Assembly (NCBI GenBank): GCA_002305765.1
Contig: DBQU01000012.1
Span: 1 to 32,922, forward strand
Reading direction: 5' to 3'
DNA: 32,922 bases
Origin: Deltaproteobacteria bacterium UBA1386
GTDB taxonomy: Bacteria > Desulfobacterota > Syntrophorhabdia > Syntrophorhabdales > Syntrophorhabdaceae
Shown here: positions 1-6,123 of the stretch, piece after piece
Numbering within the stretch: position 1 is the stretch's first letter
How the letters are laid out: the number at the start of each line of letters is the position of its first letter
Translations under genes and position numbers: made by a program
The notes under the pieces: model-generated
What the model saw: the letters and a program-made list of their open reading frames with translations, nothing else
What the model was told of the DNA's origin: nothing
Database searches by the model: none

Positions 1-257
1 TACACAACTATTGACAATAACTCAAGGCCGAGTGGTGGATGCACAGCCTTCTTTGATATGAATTTCAAGGCATGCTTGAAACTCCAGAAGGTATTGGGGT
101 ATTCAGGGTATACAAGAAGGATCTTCATCTCTTTGTTCCTTGCGCCAAATCTTGCCCGTCAGGCGAACTCTGGAAAAAATGTGCCCACCGGCGTGCCGGA
201 TGGTAACCCAGGCGGAAGAGAAGCAGGTCTGCAACATGCAGACCTGCTCGCGAAGGC
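1..257. other. Stretch before csp with no recognised gene
   Basis: No coding region is supported here. An open frame at 58-372 on the plus strand runs antisense through the cold-shock gene and resembles no family I know. The only clear structure is the hairpin at 222-248, listed separately. The left part could be the edge of a longer intergenic region outside the window. Confidence 0.5.
222..248 (-). terminator. Perfect hairpin just downstream of csp
   Basis: AGCAGGTCTGCA (222-233) and TGCAGACCTGCT (237-248) form a perfect 12-bp stem with a 3-nt loop. It begins 9 nt after the csp stop codon in the direction of csp transcription. The minus strand has only a weak pyrimidine stretch (CTTCTCTTCC) after the stem and no true U tract. 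It is therefore a plausible transcript-end or stabilising hairpin, but not a textbook intrinsic terminator. Confidence 0.5.
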
Positions 258-458
258 TCAGCTCTTCACTACGTTGGATGCGGCAGGCCCTTTCGGACCG
301 CTCACCACGTCAAAATTGACAGTTTCGCCCTCGGCGAGGGATTTGAAGCCGCTGTCCTTGATGGCGGAATAGTGGACAAAGATATCCGAGCCATCCTCTT
401 TGGTTATAAAACCAAAACCTTTTGCGTCGTTGAACCATTTCACTGTTCCTCTTGTCAT
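258..458 (-). CDS. csp: Cold-shock protein, CspA family
   Basis: This is a 66-residue single cold-shock domain. It binds single-stranded RNA or DNA in the cytoplasm and is expected to act as an RNA chaperone. The family motifs are present: GTVKWFNDAKGFGFI near the N-terminus (RNP1 is KGFGFI) and IFVHYSAI (RNP2). The length equals the usual 65-70 residues. The start at 458 was chosen because MTRGTVKWFN matches family N-termini and an AGAGG lies 9 nt upstream. A longer frame to 476 adds six residues without support. The gene is monocistronic, preceded by a leader of roughly 100 nt if the proposed promoter is right, and followed by a perfect hairpin. Which csp paralogue this is cannot be told from sequence alone. 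Confidence 0.96.
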   Translation of the reverse strand: MTRGTVKWFNDAKGFGFITKEDGSDIFVHYSAIKDSGFKSLAEGETVNFDVVSGPKGPAASNVVKS

Positions 459-574
459 ACCGATGTACCTCTGCAATTAGAAATTTGAAGCGGGAAGATG
501 AGTTATGAAGAAACTACAAAAAAAGAATATTCTGTGGCAACTACTAACGGATAGTCCCTGAACTCCAGTAGTGT

Positions 575-603
575 AGTATCCCATAATTGCACGGGCATTA
601 CAA
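575..603 (-). promoter_or_regulatory. Possible sigma70-type promoter of csp
   Basis: On the minus strand TTGTAA (598-603) and GATACT (575-580) are separated by 17 nt. Each box matches four of six consensus bases. It would start transcription near 568 and give csp a leader of about 110 nt, typical of cold-shock genes. It lies just downstream of the T7 tract that could end the structured RNA at 605-860. The match is modest. Confidence 0.3.
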
Positions 604-604
604 T

Positions 605-860
605 CTAAATAAAAAAACGGCCCCGGTCAGTCCCCATGAAGGCTCCTTTGAGCCGGGATTTTCGCAAGGTTCATGCAGACGATACGAAATGTTGCGTGGA
701 ATCCCGTTTGTTGAAGCCACGCGCCACTGTCGGCTTCCACCCCGCCGCCCAATATCTCCTCCGCGGTTCTGAAAAGCAGGGTGTAATGCGGATCCTCTCC
801 CCGGGTCTGGCGGCTTAATCATCTGTTCCTGAATGGCTCGGAACAGCCAGACATGTCACT
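605..860 (-). ncRNA. Candidate structured RNA, unknown family
   Basis: No convincing ORF lies here, but the block is dense in perfect helices (plus-strand coordinates): GGCTC 641-645 with GAGCC 650-654; CGGGATT 654-660 with AATCCCG 700-706, enclosing CGCAA 663-667 with TTGCG 692-696; GAAGCC 713-718 with GGCTTC 732-737; CACCC 738-742 with GGGTG 779-783; GTCTGG 805-810 with CCAGAC 847-852, enclosing CTGTTCC 823-829 with GGAACAG 840-846. A competing helix GCGTGG 694-699 with CCACGC 717-722 excludes two of these. On the minus strand the block ends in GGGGCCG followed by T7 (617-611), which looks like an intrinsic terminator placed just before the csp promoter. That favours a minus-strand RNA of about 250 nt. 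A plus-strand leader for the gene at 931 is the alternative. No known RNA family is matched with confidence. Confidence 0.4.
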
Positions 861-930
861 CGGCCCCCGAGAAACATCGCCCTTGAAGAACAACCCGTAT
901 TCTGCAAGAATGATAAGAGGAGGTGACACA

Positions 931-1236
931 TTGAGCTATGTCGTAGGGATTGTGTGTTTCAGGGACGAGGCCGCCTACCGCAGGGCGCGGGAGATGTTCA
1001 CCGATTCGAAGGACATGCCCGACACTTTTGAAGATTGGAAGAACCTTGTCAGGAGGGAACTCGAGGAGATCAGACAGGCCGGCAATATCGCTATTCGCGC
1101 GGACTTCGATCCGGAGACATTCCTCGATTGGTGCAGGTCGCGGGGATTCATTCCCAATTCCCAGGCACGAACGGCGTTTGCCGAGCATGTCGTGCTCGAA
1201 TACCAGAAGACCGGAAAGGGGACGATCATCGAATAG
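931..1236 (+). CDS. Conserved hypothetical protein, 101 aa
   Basis: I do not recognise a named family. The start was placed at TTG 931 because a very strong ribosome-binding site, AGAGGAGGTGA, lies 5 nt upstream. The earlier ATG codons at 853 and 910 would put that site inside the gene. The product starts MSYVVGIVCFRDE, is soluble and mixed alpha/beta, has no signal peptide or membrane segment, and carries two cysteines (C9 and the C in DWCRSRG). The segment DWCRSRGFIPNSQARTAF resembles small conserved hypothetical proteins of proteobacteria, so this is probably a real gene. The structured block at 605-860 lies directly upstream and could be its leader. A tandem ACCTGAG array begins 1 nt after the stop. 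Confidence 0.7.
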   Translation: MSYVVGIVCFRDEAAYRRAREMFTDSKDMPDTFEDWKNLVRRELEEIRQAGNIAIRADFDPETFLDWCRSRGFIPNSQARTAFAEHVVLEYQKTGKGTIIE

Positions 1237-1237
1237 A

Positions 1238-1254
1238 ACCTGAGACCTGAGACT
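1238..1254 (+). repeat. Short tandem array, ACCTGAG unit
   Basis: Two exact ACCTGAG units and a partial third start 1 nt after the stop of the gene at 931-1236. The same unit recurs as a three-copy array at 31978-31998, also at the 3' side of a gene. It belongs to the set of gene-end word arrays described in the findings. Confidence 0.6.
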
Positions 1255-1366
1255 CGAAGACGTCTCTCTCGGGTTCGGTCCAAAGCCTGGTTGCACGGGA
1301 CGACAACGCCCTGTGCTTCGCTACCTGGCGCGAGCGCAGACGGGAAGACTGTTCTCTGCCCCGTTT

Positions 1367-1960
1367 CTACTTCTTCGGTGATGACGGGGGTGCCGATTGT
1401 TGTTGTTCTATCATCCCTTTGAGCTTCCGGGCATCTTTGTGGTTCGGCTCCATCTGAAGCACTTTGTCGCACAGTTCAAGGGCCTTCCCGTAGTCATTCA
1501 GCTTGAAGTACGCGTACGCCTTCCAGAAGACCGGATAGGACCATTTCGGATCGCCCTCGATGGCGAGGTCGTAAAGCGGCAATGCGTCCCTGTACTTTCC
1601 CGATAGCAGCAGAATGTAGCCTTTCTCGGCGTAGATATCGCTAATGGGAAGCCTTGAGGTATCTTTCCCCGACTTGACCAATTCCAGCGCCTTGTCGAGA
1701 TAGGGCTGAGCCTGCTCGAACTTCCGTTCCGCATTATAGACATGTGCAATGCGAAAGACGGTTCGTGCATACAGAGGGTCTATGGCGTGGGACTTCTTGT
1801 AGCATTCGATCGCTTTGTCATATTCCCGGCTCTGGACAGACTTGTCGCCTTCGCTCCTCCAATAGGCGGCATCCTGCGCCTTTTCGTCCGCGGCCCGGGT
1901 TGCCGGGGCGAGAAATACGAGAAACGCTAGAAAGGCAAGGATGAAATATCCTGTTCTCAT
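1367..1960 (-). CDS. Exported TPR-repeat protein
   Basis: This is a 197-residue protein. A signal peptide covers residues 1 to about 23: basic MRTG, a hydrophobic core ILAFLAFLVFLAP, then cleavage near TRA-AD. The rest is helical tetratricopeptide repeats, seen as the TPR pattern in KAIECYKKSHAIDP, QAQPYLDKALELV, DALPLYDLAIEGDP and KALELCDKVLQMEP. The short tail QQQSAPPSSPKK is low complexity. It should be periplasmic and serve as a protein-binding scaffold. The partner is unknown. The start at 1960 is supported by GGAAGGAGT 8 nt upstream. It is single and divergent from the M15-like gene at 2324, which is also exported, but no functional link is shown. Confidence 0.9.
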   Translation of the reverse strand: MRTGYFILAFLAFLVFLAPATRAADEKAQDAAYWRSEGDKSVQSREYDKAIECYKKSHAIDPLYARTVFRIAHVYNAERKFEQAQPYLDKALELVKSGKDTSRLPISDIYAEKGYILLLSGKYRDALPLYDLAIEGDPKWSYPVFWKAYAYFKLNDYGKALELCDKVLQMEPNHKDARKLKGMIEQQQSAPPSSPKK

Positions 1961-2103
1961 ATCTGGGCACTCCTTCCAGGATGTCTTGGAACACGGGCAT
2001 TCCCGGGAGGACCGATGGATATCCCGGCATCTTCTTCATGACCCGCACTCCCCTCCATTGTCCGTGAATTGCCGATTTATTGCAAGAGGCAAAACGAAGA
2101 AAG

Positions 2104-2240
2104 GGTTCAAGGGTTCAAGGGTTCAAGGGAAACACCGCGACGGCAGATCGGCTGTCAACGCAATCCGCACACCGGCCGAAGGCATCCGGTGCCCTTTTTG
2201 TCTTTTACTCTTGAACCTTTGAACTCTTGAACCCTGGAAC
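2104..2240. repeat. Inverted GTTCAAGG word arrays enclosing a hairpin
   Basis: Three exact GGGTTCAA units (2104-2127, then GGG) face an inverted set of CTTGAACC/CTTGAACCC words (2210-2240), so the arrays can pair across a spacer of about 80 nt. The same word family recurs at 3254-3282 and 3366-3380. The inner part holds its own stem (2170-2191). This architecture recurs with other words at 22348-22454. Confidence 0.7.
2170..2204 (+). terminator. Hairpin with T-rich tail (plus strand)
   Basis: CACCGG (2170-2175) and CCGGTG (2186-2191) form a 6-bp GC-rich stem with a 10-nt loop. It is followed by CCC, T5, and GTC, T4. It could stop plus-strand read-through before the promoter at 2251. No sense gene precedes it directly on the plus strand, so its role is uncertain. 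Confidence 0.45.
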
Positions 2241-2250
2241 AGTCTTTGGG

Positions 2251-2279
2251 TTGCATATCCTTTGACCACCTATTATAAT
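2251..2279 (+). promoter_or_regulatory. Sigma70-type promoter for the M15/DUF882 gene
   Basis: TTGCAT (2251-2256), a 17-nt spacer and a perfect TATAAT (2274-2279) point to transcription starting near 2286. That is at or after the upstream ATG at 2285, which is one reason to prefer the downstream start at 2324 for the gene. Confidence 0.6.
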
Positions 2280-2323
2280 TCTGCATGATTTCGTCCGACA
2301 TATCAGACTCACGCCTTTCACTC

Positions 2324-3304
2324 ATGGAACGGTCTTTGTTGATCGCCATTTCACTGCTCATGCTCCTCCCCTGCCTGAGCAGGGCATCGTCCGACCCTGT
2401 CCGTTTCTTCCGGATGGGGGACGGGAAGATAAGCATACGGAACGAGCACAGCGGACGGGAAGCAACAGTGAACCTCTTTGCTGCCGATGGCAAGCTCAAC
2501 GAGAACGCGCTCGACGCCATCGACAGGGTCTTCGGTTTTACCGACGGTCGGAAGGGGGAACACATCTCCCTGAGGCTTCTCGTTCTGCTCGATCATTTCA
2601 CCGACAGGGTCGCCCCGGGCAAGACCATCCACCTCGTCTCGGGCTACAGAAGCCCCGCATATAACCAGAAGCTGAAGAAGTCCGGCGGCAACGTGGCGAG
2701 GACAAGCACCCACATGGACGGCATGGCGCTGGACTTCTACCTTGACGGGATAAACGGCAAGCTCCTGTGGGAGATCATCCGGAGGGGGAATTGCTGCGGC
2801 GTCGGCCATTACGGGGGCAAGAACATACACCTCGATTCCGGAAAACCCCGCTTCTGGGAAGCGGCAACGTCAAAGACCGGCACCAGGGAAAGCGAATTCA
2901 ACCGCAAGCTCTATTTCTCGACCGAATACGACCGCTACAGACAGGGGGAAAAGGTCCGTTTCTTTCTGACGTCCCTGAGCGACTTCCCCTTCGGGGTCCG
3001 CAAGACCGCCTCATTGCTCAGGGACGGCGACGGAGAGAACGGCATGACGGCGCTGATGATCGAAGGGCGGGACGGGGAAGAGTGCGTCATGATAAACGAC
3101 CGGAACGCGTCCCGATCGATCCGCGGAACGCTCCCCGCGGGACTGGAACCGGGCCGATACAGGATCCGGTTCGATTTCTGCAAGAGACCCTTTGAACAGA
3201 TGCCAACGACAACCTCATCGAACGAGATAGAGATCGTCAAAGACTGGAAGACGGTTCAAGAGTTCCAGGGTTCAAGAGTTCAAGAAGAAAAGAGGCCCCG
3301 GTAA
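2324..3304 (+). CDS. Exported M15/DUF882 (YcbK-like) peptidase-like protein
   Basis: This 326-residue protein has a signal peptide (MERSLLIAISLLMLLPCLSRASS) and a DUF882/peptidase M15-type domain at about residues 80-180. Zn ligands are visible as H130 and D137 in STHMDGMALDF and H169 in NIHLDSG, after the typical SGYRS motif (106-110). The family acts on peptidoglycan peptides in the periplasm. Substrate here is unknown. Residues about 182-310 form an extra domain, probably beta-rich, that I do not recognise. The last residues (311-322, VQEFQGSRVQEE) are encoded by a TTCAAGAG word array and may not be functional. Start 2324 was chosen over ATG 2285 because the TATAAT box at 2274 would start transcription at about 2286. 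Neither start has a clear ribosome-binding site. An inverted repeat plus T7 follows the gene. Confidence 0.88.
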   Translation: MERSLLIAISLLMLLPCLSRASSDPVRFFRMGDGKISIRNEHSGREATVNLFAADGKLNENALDAIDRVFGFTDGRKGEHISLRLLVLLDHFTDRVAPGKTIHLVSGYRSPAYNQKLKKSGGNVARTSTHMDGMALDFYLDGINGKLLWEIIRRGNCCGVGHYGGKNIHLDSGKPRFWEAATSKTGTRESEFNRKLYFSTEYDRYRQGEKVRFFLTSLSDFPFGVRKTASLLRDGDGENGMTALMIEGRDGEECVMINDRNASRSIRGTLPAGLEPGRYRIRFDFCKRPFEQMPTTTSSNEIEIVKDWKTVQEFQGSRVQEEKRPR

Positions 3305-3387
3305 GATCGTCCAGCGTTCCGTTCCGGTTGACGGGGCGGTCGGGTCGGAATACGCGTCTCTGACTCTGGAACTCTTGAACTTTTTTT
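3254..3387 (+). terminator. Long inverted word repeat with T7, end of M15-like gene
   Basis: GTTCAAGAGTTCCAG (3254-3268, still inside the coding region) is the exact complement of CTGGAACTCTTGAAC (3366-3380). T7 follows directly at 3381-3387. The 15-bp stem encloses about 97 nt, which includes the stop codon and a TTCCG...CGGAA pairing. With the U tract it can act as an unusual large terminator, or it may be a mobile word-array pair that gained this role. It sits between convergent genes. Confidence 0.55.
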
Positions 3388-3568
3388 GCCGGGTGTGATC
3401 CGAAGCGTGGCCGCCCGGGGAAGAAGCAGCGTGTCCCCCCCCGCGTTACCCCTCAGCCCGCTTTATCGACCTTCATCTTTCTGCCAGTTCACCTGCCCCG
3501 CATCGAGAAGGACAGACGACAGACCCCTCAATTCCCACGGCTTCCGTCCGCTTCGATCGTGTCGGGGC

Positions 3569-5371
3569 CTAGCCCTTCGCCCCTCCCGTCCTGCGGGAGC
3601 CTCTGCGTTCCATCTCATTGTGGTATGCGCGGGTGATATCCCTTCTGCTTACCATTGACACGATCCTGCCCGGGTCCCCCCTCTCCACCACCGGCAGTTC
3701 CCGCACGTTCATATCAGCCATGATTTGCAAGGCCGTGTTCAGGGAGTCCTCCGGGGTGACCGCCGTCACGCCCGTAACCGCTATGTCCCGCGCGACAAGG
3801 AGGCGATGGAGCGAAGAGTCCGCCATGGCGGTGCGAAGATCGGTCATGGAGATGATCCCGACAAGGTTGCCGTTCCTGTCCACAACCGGAAAATCCTGCT
3901 GATATGAATCCGCCATGAGGTCCACCATGAGCTCGAATCCCATCTCTTCGGGGATGGTCTCGATCTTCCTGTCGGGCACCACCGCGTCCTTGACCAGGAG
4001 GTGGTCCATGATGTCCACCGAGTATTCCCCCACGTGAGCGGGAGAATCGACCCGCGTGGCCACCTGCTTTTCATAGAGGGTCGTCTTCCCGAGAAGAAGG
4101 TACGCAAGGGCGGACACGATCATCATGGGAAGGATGAGGCTGTAGCCTCCGGTCATCTCGGCAACCATGATGAGCGCGGCGATCGGGGTTTTTGCCACCC
4201 CGGCGAAGAAACCTCCCATGCCGACGAGGACAAAGGCGGCGGGCTGGGTCACGATCTCCGGAAATATCCTTCCACAGATGTCCCCGTAGAAACCCCCGAG
4301 CATGGAACCGATGAAAAGGGACGGGGCGAACACACCCCCGCTCCCGCCGGAGCTGATGGTCAGCGACGTGGCCACGATCTTGCCGAAAACGAGGGCTATC
4401 ATGAGACCTACCGCAAGGTGCCCGTCGATGGCCGACTGGATCCATTGGTACCCTCCCGCGAGGATCTCGGGCAGGAAGAAGGCGAGGACACCGAGCATCA
4501 GACCTCCCAGGGCGGGCTTCAGCCACTTCGGCATGTCAAGGCGCCTGAAGAACCGGTCCCTCGTACCGTAGAAAACTTTAACATAGAAATAGCCCACAAG
4601 AGCGCAGAGAAGTCCCAGCCCGACATAGAACGGCAACTGTCCGGCAGTTGCAAGAGTGAATGCGGGGATCCGAAAGATCGTCGCCGTCCCGTCATAGAAC
4701 GTGAAGACCATGAATCCGATGACGGAAGAAAGGATACAGGGGATGATCGCCTCGAATTCGAAATCGGCACTGCTGTAGAGGACCTCGGCGGCAAAGAGCG
4801 CGGCACCCAAAGGAGCCTTGAATATGGCCCCTATTCCGCCCGCGGCCCCGGCAAGGAGCATGATGCGCCGCTCCCTTTCGCTCAGCTTCAGATACGACGC
4901 GAGTATGGAGCCGAACCCCGAGCCGATCTGAGCTATGGGCCCTTCCTTGCCCGCCGAGCCCCCCGACGCTATCGTGACGGCCGATGCGAAGGTCTTGATA
5001 GCGGGCACCCGCTTGCGCACAAGGCCCTTCTTCCTGTGGAAACTGTCGATCATGGCATCCGTACCGTGCCCCTCCGCCTCCGGGGCGAAGCGGAACACCA
5101 GGAAGCCCGAGACGAGCCCCCCTAGAGCGGGGACCCAGAGCATCATCCACCTGCTGAAAGGAAAACCGAGAAAGGTGAAGTCCGGGAGGTGCCCCGGAGT
5201 GAGGTACAGGACGAGGTCATGGGTGAAGAACGTCGTGCCCACCTTGATCGCCCAGTTGAAGACGATCCCGCCCAGACCCGACACGATGCCGATCGCGATC
5301 CCCAGCAGCGTACCTGTCCAGATACGCTTTATGCGTCGCGGAGTGAATGGTTCGGGGATTCTGGCAATCAT
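3569..5371 (-). CDS. ClC-family chloride channel/antiporter with CBS pair
   Basis: This 600-residue inner-membrane protein moves chloride, or another anion, by passive flow or in exchange for protons. The ClC membrane domain spans about residues 15-430. It has GHGTD (101-105) in the place of the usual GSGIP filter motif, GKEGP (141-145) with the gating glutamate, and GVFAP (346-350). A cytoplasmic tail holds two CBS domains (about 460-515 and 530-590), which in this superfamily often bind adenine nucleotides and regulate transport. The start at 5371 (MIARIPEP) was chosen because the 36 residues upstream in the open frame look non-native. No ribosome-binding site decides it. The histidine replacing the filter serine is unusual against E. 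coli ClC but occurs in CBS-bearing bacterial relatives as far as I recall, so ion selectivity cannot be assigned. Confidence 0.92.
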   Translation of the reverse strand: MIARIPEPFTPRRIKRIWTGTLLGIAIGIVSGLGGIVFNWAIKVGTTFFTHDLVLYLTPGHLPDFTFLGFPFSRWMMLWVPALGGLVSGFLVFRFAPEAEGHGTDAMIDSFHRKKGLVRKRVPAIKTFASAVTIASGGSAGKEGPIAQIGSGFGSILASYLKLSERERRIMLLAGAAGGIGAIFKAPLGAALFAAEVLYSSADFEFEAIIPCILSSVIGFMVFTFYDGTATIFRIPAFTLATAGQLPFYVGLGLLCALVGYFYVKVFYGTRDRFFRRLDMPKWLKPALGGLMLGVLAFFLPEILAGGYQWIQSAIDGHLAVGLMIALVFGKIVATSLTISSGGSGGVFAPSLFIGSMLGGFYGDICGRIFPEIVTQPAAFVLVGMGGFFAGVAKTPIAALIMVAEMTGGYSLILPMMIVSALAYLLLGKTTLYEKQVATRVDSPAHVGEYSVDIMDHLLVKDAVVPDRKIETIPEEMGFELMVDLMADSYQQDFPVVDRNGNLVGIISMTDLRTAMADSSLHRLLVARDIAVTGVTAVTPEDSLNTALQIMADMNVRELPVVERGDPGRIVSMVSRRDITRAYHNEMERRGSRRTGGAKG

Positions 5372-5475
5372 GCGCGTTACAGTACCATGAGTGTTATGGA
5401 GGGAAATGCAGCCGTCGATCCGTTGCCTGCCGCATACCCGCAACGTAAAAGGATAGCGCAGGCAAAAAAGGGCCG

Positions 5476-6123
5476 TCAACCTGTTTTTATTCTGGCATCG
5501 CAGATCCTGACGCCCCGGGAAGAGACAAACACGGGGTTGAGGTCCATCTCCTGCACCTCCGGATGGTCTTCGAGAAAGGTCGAGACCCTGAGCAGAAAGT
5601 CCTCGACTGCCGCAATATCGGTGGAGCCGCTCCGGGGATTGACGAGCACCTCATACCCCTTCAGTTCTTCCAGCATATCCCTTGCGTCCCGGCGCTCTAT
5701 CGGAACGAGCCTGAAGGACACGTCCTTCATTACTTCCACGAAGACGCCTCCGAGTCCGCACATGAGAACGGGACCGAACTGCGGGTCGGTGAGCATGCCC
5801 ACGATCACCTCGGCACCCCATCCCTGCTCCTGCACCATAACCCCGTCGAGTCTCTTTCCGGGGTTGCCCGAGGTGAAAGCGCTCACCATCTCCGTGAAAG
5901 CCTGTCTCACCTCGGCGGCGTCCCTGAGGGAGACCCGTATGCCGCCGGCCTCCGTCTTGTGCACCACGTCCGGAGATGAGAGCTTGAGAGTAACAGGAAA
6001 GCCTATCTCCGCCGCCTTCACAGCGGCTTCGTCCTCGCTTGCCGCCAGAAGGCTCCTGAGGACAGGGAACCCCTCCTCCTCAAGGAATGTCACGGCATCC
6101 ACGGAGAGCATCAACGGTCCCAT
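5476..6123 (-). CDS. ADP-forming acyl-CoA synthetase, beta (ATP-grasp) subunit
   Basis: This 215-residue ATP-grasp protein is the nucleotide-binding subunit of an NDP-forming acyl-CoA synthetase (acyl-CoA + ADP + Pi to acid + CoA + ATP, reversible). K47 in VTLKLSSP and the HKTEAGG motif with H55 match the family, where a beta-subunit histidine relays the phosphate. GLGGVFVEV and the C-terminal EMDLNPVFV are typical. The length is slightly under the usual 230-240 residues, with no sign of damage. The start at 6123 has GAGGGGG about 9 nt upstream and overlaps the alpha gene by 13 bp, so the two are co-translated. In fermentative or syntrophic anaerobes this enzyme makes ATP from acyl-CoA. The acyl substrate cannot be read from the sequence. 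Confidence 0.9.
   Translation of the reverse strand: MGPLMLSVDAVTFLEEEGFPVLRSLLAASEDEAAVKAAEIGFPVTLKLSSPDVVHKTEAGGIRVSLRDAAEVRQAFTEMVSAFTSGNPGKRLDGVMVQEQGWGAEVIVGMLTDPQFGPVLMCGLGGVFVEVMKDVSFRLVPIERRDARDMLEELKGYEVLVNPRSGSTDIAAVEDFLLRVSTFLEDHPEVQEMDLNPVFVSSRGVRICDARIKTG

Larger units (their letters stand above)
1961..2323. other. Divergent intergenic region with nested arrays
   Basis: No gene is supported in these 363 bp between two divergent genes for exported proteins. The region holds the ribosome-binding site of the TPR gene, a triple GGGTTCAA array at 2104-2130, a GC-rich hairpin with a T-rich tail at 2170-2204, an inverted partner array at 2210-2240 (CTTGAACC words), and a sigma70-like promoter at 2251-2279 for the gene on the right. 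Confidence 0.7.

Noticed and set aside
58..372. 104-aa open frame on the plus strand over csp
   Set aside because: It overlaps the cold-shock gene in antisense and shows no recognisable domain.
625..636. GGTCAGTCCCC, resembling part of 6S RNA
   Set aside because: I could not find the matching 3' bubble strand or a closing 5'-3' stem as in 6S RNA, so the likeness is taken as chance.
723..731. GCCACTG, reminiscent of the cobalamin riboswitch core
   Set aside because: The B12 box and the other conserved elements of the family are missing on either side. A single 7-mer is not evidence.
598..822. 74-aa minus-strand open frame in the structured block
   Set aside because: The composition is dominated by R, G, P and S, no start signal is seen, and the sequence is better explained by paired helices. 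It is not fully excluded.
2285..2323. Upstream ATG for the M15/DUF882 gene
   Set aside because: It coincides with the predicted transcription start of the TATAAT promoter, has no ribosome-binding site, and adds 13 residues before a normal signal peptide.
4001..5125. 374-aa open frame antisense to the ClC gene
   Set aside because: It lies wholly opposite a clear ClC/CBS gene, and its residue make-up (rich in G, R, H, E) is that of a shadow frame in GC-rich DNA.
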